The position numbers were made by a program, and so were the translations under genes. The notes below the pieces were generated by a model. The model saw only the letters and a list, made by a program, of their open reading frames with translations. It was not told where the DNA came from and did not search any database. DNA of 64,000 nucleotides from Enoplolaimus lenunculus (taxonomy: Eukaryota; Nematoda; Enoplea; Enoplida; Thoracostomopsidae), in the NCBI GenBank assembly GCA_030248215.1, contig JASANG010003810.1, positions 434,001 to 498,000 of the forward strand, written 5' to 3'. This document shows, one piece after another, positions 26,650 through 40,100 of the stretch (position 1 is its first letter; each line of letters starts with the position of its first letter).

Positions 26650-28071
26650 TCGAATGAAACCATTACAGGTGGGTACCAGGGTGCAACCGGAATTCCGACT
26701 CCGATTAGAATTCTGATTCAAAACGAGTTCCGTTGACATTTTAATTTTACTTCTACTTGTGATATATTGCATAAAAACTCAGTAGCATATTTATTTAATT
26801 GCTTTCGATACGACTACATCAATAATTGATTGTAGTTTAGCTTCACATTGCTGTTCCGATTCCGATACAATCCAGTTCCGCTTTGCACCCTGGTGGGTAC
26901 ATGCTAACGTGAAATTGGATGTCAATTTCAGTATCTAAGACAGACCACTGCAGCTTTCCCCCCAAGTATCTACTAGTTATCAATCTACACGCGACCGCAT
27001 ATCAGGTCTCCCGGCTGCGGCAAAAATTGACTTCCGGCTCCGGTGTTATAAATTGCGGGGTATTTATCGTTGAAAAGTGTGCCATACTGTGTTATTATAT
27101 ACATTGTTAAGTTGAGACACTATCTTTGCAATAAATTACAACGACTTTTGTCTAAAATGACAAAATTTGGTGGCACCATACTTTTTAAAAATTTAATTGC
27201 CGTCCGGCGCAATTCATCACTGTGCAGCATCGTACGAGCATTGCTTGAATACGATACCGCACGGTGACAGTCGATGACACACGAAACCTATCGCACCAAC
27301 ACAGAGCATTCCAGGGAACGCAGTAAATACGAAAAAAATTTGTGACAACATAAAATGGAACCAGCGTGGCGTGGGAACAGTTAAAAACCCTAAAAAAATC
27401 TCTGTTTCTAAAATTAAATTTTACACCATTCATTCGTTTACATCAAAATGTATTTAAAAACTGGTTCAAAAAACTCAAAACGAAAACAGAAAATGAAATA
27501 AAATTGTTTCAGTATCAGCTCGAGTTGATATTCCGGATGAAATGAAGAATCCTGATTTCAATTTTGCCGGCAGAATTATGGGACCGCGCGGCTCAACGGT
27601 CAAACAAATGGAAACCCAGTTGGGCTGTAGAATTTGGGTCTGCGGTGGCCGAAGTCGAAAAACTGTCGACGGCCAGTTGAAAACAGTAACAGGTGCATAA
27701 ATATAGCTAGGCTAGTACGCTTTCTTCTGAGCTTAAACCTAAGCAGTACGCTTCCTCCTGAGCTTACACCTAAGCAAAGCCTATAACTTAAGCCTAAACA
27801 TAGGTGAAATCCCAAGCCGAACTTATGCCATAACCTCAAAAATTTAAAATAAGTAACATAGTTCGAATTAAATGTTGTTCAACCGATCTTACGTTTCAAG
27901 CTCCTGAAAAGTGTCGACTAATGGGTACAGGGTACACCTGCCGCGACAAGTAGCGCCAAACCGAGCGGCACAAAACTCTGAACTGCTCCAAATTTCAATT
28001 ATTCCTAAACTCACAAACACCTTAAAACCAATGAAATACCATTTCCACAATAACTTGTACACAACAGCTAA

Positions 28072-28146
<75 letters not shown>

Positions 28147-31100
28147 TATATCAAAATTATTTAGATGTTACCACGCTTACACCAGAGCCGCTACATATTG
28201 TGGTCACTGCAGCAGGTACTTCGTTCGCGGAAGCGTACCAGAAATTAGACCACGGGATACGATGTGTCCGAATGCTGCTAACACCGCCAGAAACCGGGAT
28301 CGACGATCTTAAGATGCGACAACTAATCGAACTAGCCATACTTAATGGCACATACCGGGTTGCCAATCAAAACCAGCATTCAATGCTAAAACATCACCAT
28401 CGTCAACAGAAACAAATCCAATTTCGAGATACTTCCAGCACTGAAATTGTCGACAATTCTGAAACAGGACAGGTAAATTCACAAGCTGTTGGGATACAAA
28501 GAACCATCGCGCACGCAAAGGCGTAGCCAGGCTGTTTCAGGTGTCGAAGCCCGTGGGATTTTGGCACTTTTACACCAACTCCAACCCCACGGGAGAAAAC
28601 TCACCCCCACGTGGTTACGTGGAACAATTTACTCATTGGGTTCTCATGGGGCCCGCCGCCCTCACAACCCCCCAAGATCAAGGAATTTTAAGCAGGACGA
28701 AGATGTCACCCTTCAAATCACCACACTAAACAACTTTTTACTGAACAAGTAGCTACATATTAAGTAAAATAACTTTGATACTGAGTCTTTACAATGGAAA
28801 GAAAAAAGTGCTCGTACCACACTAAGCTATGCTGAGACGATTATAAGCGAATATTGTACCTGTAAAACCATCGAAAATCCTGGCTACACCATGCCATCGT
28901 CGCACGAAATCATACTAAATCAGCGGAATCTTGACTGTTGGTGAGGGCTGAACCTGGTTTGCAAATTAGATTGTGGAAGACTTTCGCCAAGTGCGGACAA
29001 CCCCCGCTCCAGTAGCGATACCCAGTGAAATTTGTGTTCAACTTTATTATTTCATAACAACCAGTATCGATTTCAGCAACATATTGTTTCTCAACTACCG
29101 ACAGATGCAAGATCTACCGCCAACGCGGTAAACACAGGCGAAACTGCAAGGAATATTACAATAGTGGAGTACGACGGCAGCGGAATACAATCTCCACTGA
29201 ACTCTACTCAACCAAGTGACAGTTCCCTGGACCATGCCACTTGGACACCATCAACTACTGATCCTGTTCCAACAAATACAAGCAACAAACATAATCGTAA
29301 CGACTTCGAAAGGCAAAGCAGAAAGTCAGACAAAAGAAACAACAGCAAAAACAATAACAGCAGTGCAATTGGATGCAGTGCGTCACATTTACCACAATTA
29401 TCACCAAACGGTAGTCGGTGCAAGTTACGCTGTGCGTGCCAAATCTACGACCGAGTAATATACAATCGTCCAATACCTGCCGAAAACCTTGTACAACCCG
29501 CAGCAAGCAGTAACCAGTGAAGCACTTAAGACAGTAGCTAAATTGCCTAAACTATAGATCATTGCTCATATTTTCAAATTCGTATAGCATCTATCACCAG
29601 TTAGCGACAGGTTTTCAAACTAAATTGGCGTATAAGCAGGACGAGTCAACTAAGTAACATGTGCAAATTGCAAACCTCGCCATCCACTGGTTCGAAAACT
29701 ACATGACCTACCAGCTATCACCAACTGGTGAAAGGCGCTGCACACCTTTCAGACCACGGGCACTGGCCTAAACTAAATGCCAACATTTTAAAAAAGTTAC
29801 ATACTAGTTCGGAACAGGTTTTTCAACAAGCAACCTAACAGGGTGCAATGGGAATCCCGATTACGATTCAAAACAAGTTCCGATTCCAATACCGATTGCA
29901 CAATCAATCGGAATCGGAATTTTGAAATTTTAATTTTAATCTTACTTGTTGTGATACGTTGCATAAAAATTCCGTATCATTTATCTATTAAATTGCTTTC
30001 TATGTGTTAACTTATCAATAATTGAGTGTAGTTTAGTTTTACAGAGCCGATGCCGATTACAATTCCGATAAAATCCAGTTCCGTCTTGCACCCTGCAAAC
30101 TAACCACATGCAAACAAAAGCTTCAAATCTTCACAACATACAACTAGCAATATTATTAATATTCAGTAATAATACCGATAATTATTAACATTCAGTAATA
30201 ATACCGATACTTGAGTTGTACTCTATACTGCTAAACTTGTAATAAATATTACCAATGACGTGTGCCTAATGCAATCAATATTGCTTTGGAGCAATGAAAA
30301 AACCATCCTTTCTAGAACACAGTAATATAAGTAGTGGTTGCATTTAAAATTATTTACTACAGTCGATTCTGCTCGGTTGTGACTATTTATGTACAAGGTG
30401 TCAGTTGTCACTTACAACTTCTGAAATACACGTCGAAATCTGATCACGCTCATTTCTTACATTTACATCGAAAAAACAACAAATTTAAGCGATGAAAGGT
30501 TTTTAACCATGATTAAAATACTCTCAACTCCCCTAAAGCATTTTCCGTCCCTATTCACAACATACTCTCTGTGCAAAGCACGAAGAGTGTCCCGTCGAAA
30601 TATTTTGGGTCTAACTAGGGAAAAATTCTACAGCCATGATACATATACATAACACCAGTCGTAGTGACAGTTCACATACTGAGCGAAGCTCGAACCCGTA
30701 TACTGATGATATGCTCAAAGCTAACAGCGCACAAATTCAAACTCCTCACAGCCAAAACAATTTTGTACTGAAATCCAATAACTTGTAATCCTAATAATTG
30801 GGGAAATATATTTAAAAAGTGCCAGTTTAGCCTTAACGAATTAAGCTAACATGCTAATTAGTTTCGCTACGCTAACTATTCATGTATCTGATTTCGAGAC
30901 TTATAAAATGTGCCGATTAATTGGCATCGGTAATAATCGGTACTTTTTGTGAGCATCGGCATCACCACTGCAAAAAAGTTGCCGATTCTTTGCCGATACT
31001 TTTTGCACAGAACAGTCAGTTGGAATGCTTTCTGGGCGCATATCAGTGTGTCTGATCACGAAAACTGTTATCTGTCTTGCGTCTGTGTTTGAAAAAATTA

Positions 31101-34100
31101 ATTTAACTGAACCGTTCTTGTAAAATTATAATCGCTTATGATGATTAGGATTTAATTCTACATATAATGATGTCGTGTGGTAGCCTATCTGTTTATTGAG
31201 CATGGTGTAGTAAAGTTGGAATCGGCAATGGCAAAATTTCAAAACAAGAATCAGGGTATCGGCATCGGCAAAAATTTTGGTATCGGCACATCCCTACTTA
31301 TAAACGTTAATATCACATTGCTCGCAGCCAAAACCTGTTAGCACTGAAAACAGGAAGCTTATTAACCAGGGTTCGACCGAAATTCCTTTTCCGGCCAGAA
31401 TACTTGCAAAAATTCAATTCCTGTTCATGTTAATGCATTCAAATACTCGAAACTTTGTCGTTAAAAAATTGTTATTTCGACATAGCACTTTTTCCAGTTA
31501 TACTTCAAATTTTTTGGGAGGTTTTGTAAAAAGTTCAACTGTAATTCGCTAATACAAATTATTTCAAATTCCGGTTCCGGTTCCTGCAAAGAAATTCAAC
31601 TGTGGTTCCTGTTCCTGTTCCGACAAAATTTTGTTGCTGTTGGAACCCTGCTTATAACCCTAAGCCCTAATAGTGAAACAAATGTAAAAAAATCAATTAG
31701 GCTTAAACAATTATTCGAATTAGCCTGAAGTTGCGGCTTAGAATTTTAAACCCCTTTAAACAAAAAATTATCAAAATCGGTCCAGCGGTTCCTGAGTTTC
31801 TCGTCGGACGTTCGAAGAATTTCGCAATGCTCAAAGAAAGGAAAAACGCAAGTTGCGGTGCTAAAACATTACAATAACATAAAGTTTCGAGCGGCGAACA
31901 TAGCCCAAAAAATTGATATGCCACCAAGGCGTCAAAATTTTGTCTAGGCCCCTGTATGGTAACCACTTAAAAGTCGTTAAAGACGGATTACAATTCTGTT
32001 GCTAAAACACCTGGTGAACTTACGAAATAGCATCTTCAGTACAATTTGACATTTCCTTTCCAATATTGCATAGTATTTGCAGGACAATTTCAACTAAAAA
32101 GCAAACAATGTGTAAAAAATAAAGACATAAACATATTATCAAGCAGGGGCAGTCACAGTGGGGACGGCCGCCCAAGACCCCCGAATTTTTTCATAAACAT
32201 TGCACAAGGGCTTCCCGTTTTCCAATGTGGAAAACTTAGGACCAGGAGTGCAGAGACAAACCAACGAAATGGTTCCTTCTCTACCAGACCAAGAGAAAGC
32301 CTACGCGTTTAATTTTCAGCTTTTCCCGTTTTTCGAAATTCTCCTAGATCTTCAACTTTCCCTGCAAACCAAAACGAATCAAATACCTACGCTTGAATGT
32401 CACACGTCCCAATTTTTCAGACAAAGCAACCAAGCCATTCCTAACCTACCAGACCAAGAGAAAACCTATACGTTTAACTTTTCCACTTTTCATGGTTTTC
32501 GAACCTCGCCTAAACAACTAACTTTCCCTACCGAACAAGGGGATGTTCAGACGTCCGAATTTTTCACTTTTCCAGTTTCTCCAGTCAAAATTATGCTTGC
32601 GATTTTTCCCACCAAACCAGCTGAATTTCTAGCCGTCATACAGGAGTGGCTACGCTGCACTCCTGGTCATAAGTTTTCCACCTTGGATAATAGGAAGCCC
32701 CTGTGCTATACATTAGCCAGTTATTAGAACAAAAATTCGATTTATTACATGTGCTAAAATATAAAAAACAAAATAAAAAAGTCCCCCGAAAAAAATCCTG
32801 GGACCGCCAATGTTATCTAGGTAATATTAATTTTGCTATATTCTACTCTGGGCCAATACAGCGGTCCCCTCTTGTATTTCTAGTCATCATTAACGCGGCT
32901 GAGCCATGTTAATTACAGTGGCCTGCCCACTGGGAGACAAGAAAATTAAGAGATTAGGAGGCTTAGCCTCGGGCTAAGTCATACATTTAGTCTTACGCTA
33001 GGCTTAGTGCGTAGGCCCCCATGCTTAACATGAGCCACTCTATTAATTGATCTGCCAGTGTTCAAGACAAACTTCAAAGCCAGTTCAAAAAAACTAAAAC
33101 TCTAAAATCCTACACGTACTTGCTTCATCGTTATCCTGACTAAGCAGCCCAATCAACGCTTTGGTTGACTTTCCGGTGTTGAATGCCGACGGCTGATTTG
33201 CTGATATTGTCTGAAGCGTAAATATTTTACCTTGCATAAAATTGAAATATCCATAACACCACATGCATCGTGTAAGATGCGACTTAAAACCGTATATTAC
33301 TTACTGGTTGCATGCCACAACTGGCGGTGCACTTTGGTAATGAACTCATACCGCTTATTACATAACAAAATGTAGCAAACCATACAATAATTTTAAATAT
33401 CTTGACCGACAAATTCAATTACGCAAAAATGTGTATGTTAAATTTCATGTTGAACCCAATCTTTCCAAAAATTTTTGTCAGCGTCACAAACACAGATGTT
33501 AAGTTTCAAGAATGCAGGAGGCTGAGGCTAAATTTCAAATAGCTAGGCGACAAACTCGAAAAATTATTACCTACCATTAAACCCACAACTGAAAAAGGTC
33601 CTGGTAGCGTGGCGATAACTAAAATTCCTCAACTACATAATATATCTTAAATTTCTAAACCCCCACCCCCCTAACTAAAGTTACATTTCAATACGAATCC
33701 ATGAGATTACAATTAAATTTAAAATATTGAGCAGATTAAGACCAATAAATGAAACAATGATGTCCCCTCAGCTCAAAAGCTGCCACCAATACGCCAGTTA
33801 CATCAATTATACAGTTATACTCACACATTTAAACCAACCTGTAAAAGTCCCAAACTGCGGCTCACAATCAACGCTGCATTCATCTGAGCCAGCCGAATCC
33901 ATGGCATTTGTCTGGTAAGGGCGTCCCGTCCGTTAGGTCGCATCATTTTCGAGACACGCCCAACGAGATTGTCCATAGCCAGCTGATCAATCAGTACCGG
34001 TGCCGAACGTTCCAACAGACCTTTGATAGTGATAAGGATTGACGAATATTTATTTTCAACTTTTGACAACAATTCTTTCTAAAATAGTGCATAACAGGAG

Positions 34101-37100
34101 GATATATATAGATACTGAATGAAATAGTTATCATAAAGCCAAATTACATCATAAAGATGGCCCAGTGCCGTGGATACCAAAATTATGTAAGCTGAAGTGG
34201 CATTAATACCAACGCAAGCCCCACCACGGCACATAAGTACACCCATTTAGTAACTATTTCAAAATAATTTACACATGGTTTGGAATGTGCAGATTGATAT
34301 CTTTACCACTTACACTGGTTGTTAACAATTTATTCAGATACGTTTCGCTTTGAATTTAAGATTTTATACTGAAAATCATAGCATCACAAGTTTTTGTGAC
34401 ACTAAACGCAAACTGCAAATCGAAATACATCGAATTAAAACGTACCACATAAGTTTCAATCTCACTGCACGTATGAGTTTTCCGTCCTCCATAAATATGG
34501 TCAAGAATTGTTGCCACCCGTGGCATTTCGCTCATCATTTGATAAAACGTTTTCAAATGTTCATGGCATTTCGGGGGATCGAGATAGAAGCCTGTAAATC
34601 AATATGAGTGGCAAATCTAACTAAATTCATGGAACAAATTAAACATAAACCACCTGGGCTTTAACCAAGACCCTCGGTCGCAAACGAGGGAAATCTAAGA
34701 CTGGTGAAAGTTTCAATAACAAAAATGCTGTTATTATAAGCGATACTCCCTATTTTAGCAAGCATCACAGGTCGTATATAACATTTTAATGCACGTTGCG
34801 CGCGTATACATAATTAGAAAATTACGTAAAAGTTGTTTAAAGCACAAAAAGTATCGTTTTAAGATTTAAAAAGGCAACACCTGGGACAATAAATATCTCG
34901 CCTTGAGGACTGAACCGGGGTGGTAAATTGAATTTTTGGGGTTCCACATATTGAAAGGTTCCCTCTATTGGCACTAAATATCGAAACCCCACATGTCTAA
35001 TTTTAATGTTCTACTAACCAGACATAGTTTTAAGTCGTTGGGCAACAACGAGTTCTCGTTGAGTTGCGTCGTCAATCTTGTGTGCTTCTACCAACGCGTG
35101 AAAGCTGTGTCTGATCCTGAAGTGTTAATCGTTAAAAAATTTTCCGCAAAAAACAAAGACAAAAATCTGCATTCATTATGTCATAAAAGTCACACTTTTA
35201 ATTCAAAATCAGGCTAAAATTTTATCAACTTTCATCACAAAAATAAACTATGTTCCACTTCAACAAAAGCTCACAACAAATCTACCATGAAACTAAAAAC
35301 CCTTACACATGAAACAACTTACGTGCTTTGCTTGTTGAGAAGCTCAGCAAAAGCCCTGAAACGCATCACCAAAAGTAGAAAAAAATTAAAACCCGGTGTG
35401 GTGGCCGATAGGCAGCGAAATAAAACAAATTCTATGACGAAAACACTATGTTTACAATACTAGCACACCATACACAAAAGGTGCCCAGTGCGTGTTGCGT
35501 ATGCACTTTATCTTATAGTATCTATGGATGGTTTACCTTGTATAAGCACCGGAAATGCATCGCATGCTACTGCAGTGCGTATATACATTATGCTTTGTAA
35601 AGGAAATAAGCTGCGAAACAAACACTGGTACATTTCGCACAGCGCAAAATTAGGTAAGCTGCATATCTCGGTCTAACAAAATAATCACCATCGACTATTG
35701 CTATTATCATCATAATCTGTACCTTACTGCGTTATCGTCCAATGCCAAATACAAGAAATGCAACAATTCCATACGTTGTGACGTTTCCGTATTAAACGGT
35801 ACGAGGCATGTATTTAACAGTTTCTCGCAGTGCAGCCTAAACACAAAGTTCTAAACAATATGCCAAAAACAAACGCCGGTTTTCAAAGCAATTGTAAACA
35901 CATCCGCGGAAGACAGCTAATTTAGTTTTTTCTATTAATCTCTCAATTTGTTCACTGATGAACTGAACGGCCCAAGTTAACTAAGGGGTCTGATCCTAGG
36001 GTGACAGCGGGACTCAGTGAATGGTGAGCCTAGTCTTTTATTTAGGTTTAGGTTTATTGTGCAGTCCGTTATAGTTAACATGGACCTAATAGACAAAAAC
36101 TATCAGCAGGTATCGTATTCCAAATACAATGGCCAGCTTAAAATAAATTCCGCAGTGCCGACTTGAATCAAAAGCTAGGGCCCGTATTCTCAAATGTGTG
36201 GAGCACCTATCACCAGCAGGGATGTGCGGTGTCGGTCAAAAACCGAAATTCGAGATCGAGACACGACAACCGAGACCGAGAAAATTTTTTCTAACAAAAG
36301 TTTTGAACGTTTTTTCGTACCTCTGTGTCATTGTATCATAACAAAATGTTGCATCTGCTCGGATTTATTATATTAAAAAAATTACAGCAACATTTGCTAA
36401 TAACAATATTACTAAAAACAGCAGAAAATATATTATCAAAAATCAACAAACACAACTGAGGTCCGTTTACGGTGAATGTTGTACAGAAAAAACTTGAACT
36501 TGTCTTTCTCTTTCGGTCTCGGTTTGAAACCTACCGAGACTCAAAAAGCCGAGATCGAGATCAAGACCAGCCAAATCCTGAGACGTGCCGAGACCGGGAC
36601 CAGCCAAATCCCGAGACTTACCAAGACCGATAAGGCACATTTCTGATCAGCAGTCGGTGACAGGTCTTGTAACTTTCGGCATGGTTAGGTTCGAAGTTCA
36701 GAACATTTTTCGCATTTGATTTGTCCCATATCTGTACCAATTTTGAGCAGTTTGAAAACTTATCGCTAAGCGATACGGAGCTAGGTTTTAAAATTTTAAA
36801 CAAAATACTTATTTAGTACATAGAACACAAAAACTGAAACTGGCATCTCAAACAACCGAATTTCTATACCCACTCGACGTTTTCCTTTACACAGGTGCCC
36901 CACCCTGGCTGTTGGGTCATATTACCCACAACTAACCTGTCTTCCAAGCTTGGCTGATAATATCTGTGCATCAAACAGTCAGGCAACTTTTCAACACGCC
37001 GATAATCAGCAACAGTTGAATCTGATGACAGCATAACACGACGGTAGATAGTCGCCAAGCTTGACATTGCTTCTTTTCGCACTTTGAACTAGATCAAAAT

Positions 37101-40100
37101 TCAAAATTTTAGTAAAAAATAAATAGGAAGTACGAAAATATATCCCATTATCGCAGTGTGCAACCGAAATTTCGATTCCGGCCATAATTGAGATTCAAAA
37201 GCAGTTCCGTTCCATTTTATACCTAGCATTCTAGCGCGCAATAATTCACATCATGATTTGCACAGAGTAAAAGTGGTCTACATAGGAACACGCTGCTAAT
37301 ATTATTAGAAGAAGCCGACTGAAACAAAATCACCGATTGAAGATAGGCAAAACAAACAACTCACATACATATGTTAATGCCAGAAATAACACTGCTTTCG
37401 TTGAGCGACCACGGGCGTGGCTAGGGTTTTATAAGACAAGGCGTTACATTTGATAGAAATATCGAAGGGGTTCTAGTGTTACATACTGAAAAAGTTTTTA
37501 AAAAGCTGAAAAACAAAATAATGAACATTTATGTTACGCATATACCATTTTCGAAGAACTTTTCATCTGTAGTTGTCCACTGAAAAAGTTCCTAAAAACC
37601 ATCTATAAAAATCACAACGGGAGGTTGAGGTTGACCCCAAACCCCACCCCAACCGCGGCTACGCCCTTGAAAACTATTCACACCCAACCTTTTTGTACCT
37701 TTTTATCAAGCGTGCGATCCCGTAGGACATCAACTAGCGCGTTTGGTAAGCAACGAAAATTCTTTTTTGCGACCGCAGAAATCGACAGAATAACTTCGTG
37801 TCGTACATCTTCATCAAGATCATTAATACGGATAGCCAGCATTTCTAAAATCAGTCACAAAACGCCGTAATTTCAACTAATATTGTTTACTGACTCGAGT
37901 GCATCTACCAACGGGTATAACATCCGTCACTCCGCACTATAATTTTGAAAAATAAAAGAACATATTTAAAAACATATTTAGAGATTTGTAAGACGTGACT
38001 TACGCGAAACGGTGTCCCGCAACGTCGGATGATCAAGTAATAACTTTACAGATGACTTGACAACTTTTCTGCGAATATCTGCATTAACATCGTTGAATCT
38101 GAAAATGCTACTACAAGCTGCAACACAAAGACACAAACTAAAACTTTGGATTGCAATATTTCCGTCTTTTAAAAAACGAGTAGGACTTGTCTCGCTTCGA
38201 TTACGACACTTTTCAAATTCTGAGCCATGCAACAGAGTTTCCCAGTTTCAATCGCTTAAAACAGCTATAATCAGCATAGCACCTTCAAGTTGACTCCTGC
38301 TGAGGTAATTTTGGACAAAAACCTCTTACAATATACAATAAAAAAATTTGACAACGGGCCTACGATTTAAATTTATACATAACCAATCAGAGATACATTC
38401 ACTTAACAAAAAGGGCAAAAATCGGTAGTAGCCCTTACAAAAATATTAAAATCGTAATACACTCGGATCACTACTGAAACTAAGTTTAACTGAACATTGA
38501 CTTAACCAAAATAAACTCTAAATTTGAATTGATATCATTTTTCAACCGAAGGTACAAAAAATACCTTTTCAAGTAACATTCCCATAACGCTTTGTTATTC
38601 TCAGCGAATTCTGATCCTTCTTCGGTAAACAGTCTTGTCAGCATTTTGACACAATCAAGCCTGTCGTCTACTTGTGCACTCTAAAATTTCAAACAATTAT
38701 ATAATTCATTTGCCTTATGTAGTCGTAGTTCTCTATGTCTACATAATATTGTTTTAGGTATGTTATTTAACAGTAATTATGCCAAATTGAACCGTTTAAA
38801 AGCCGAATAAATCTAAACAGACTGTCAAAGTTGTCGTAGTCACCAACCAGAATTTTTTGACTACGCCAATGTACGTAATCATTCCCATGGATCACAACAA
38901 CATAATTCAGCCCGCCCCAATAACGTTGCAAATGACATATCTACAATAAAATGGCCATAACTTTTCAGGCCTGAATGTAATAGCATACCTTGAAGAATTC
39001 ACTGAATAGTAGGTTGAAAAATGCCCATCTAATTTTGCTAACGAAGAGTGTAATTTTCCAAATAAAACAATGGCTATCATCTGAATACTATAATGGAGTC
39101 AAGGACGTATCCAGGGAGGCTCAAAATCAAAACCCTTTGAATACTTCTAAGGTTTTTGTTAAATTTTTCAGTTGGTGACACAACTCGCAGTGATATCGCC
39201 ATGCAACGCAACCCCGTTCCAATATCCTGGCTAAGTCCCTGAATGAAGTCTTCTCAACATACCAACAACTTGACTTCCAGCTGGGGCATAACCGAATACA
39301 TCAAAGCCGGGCACATTAGATTGACTTCGTAAATCAAATCGTACAAACGGTCATAAAGTTCACTGTCTGAATTTCCCACCAGGAGCATCGCATTGAAATA
39401 CTGAAAACCGCAACATAGTAATGTATAATGTTCAAATTTTTAAAAGGTAGGTATGTAAAACACAATGCAAATTTAATTGAGTCTTATCGGTTTTAAAACC
39501 TGTGGAAACTTAAAGAAACAATGCCAACGAGCAGAAAAACAACGCTTGCAGACATTTCCATTCCTCTCCTTGACTGAAATATATTTGGAGTAGAGCTGAC
39601 CCAGGGAAGGTCCCCGGCCCCGGCGTTGGGACCCGACAGTGCCGGGGGGGCGAAATAGTAGACAATTTATTAATTTTTTTTACTGTTTCACTTGTATCCC
39701 ATTGTTACCTACAAAAATTAATTCAAACCGTATAGATTCCGGTATGTAAGCGAGGAGTGCCAGTTATGGCAAATTCTTTTATTAATATTTATTATTGTTA
39801 TACGGAAATTTTATGCTGTTTTATAACATGTTATAAGTGTTTGACCGAAATAAGTTTATCAGTTGCTTATTGTTAGAGCACGCTAGACTTTTATCAGAAC
39901 CTAACTTGTGGGCCAACCATATTTTAGTGAACTGAAGACTCAAACATTTGCAATCTATCGGACAGTTCGTATTAATAAAATTTCAAATATAAAGTTTTAA
40001 GCGAAAAATCCTGCTATATTAAGAAAGTCAGTATATCTGGTACGATTTTTGCGACAGTGCGATTTATATTGCGCAATATAAAGTCGGTCTGTTTCGCTGA

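Noticed and set aside
32200-32727. 175-codon ORF with two repeated blocks
   Set aside because: It lies within a fold-back element, and its repeats are DNA-level duplications. No start context, introns or known domain.
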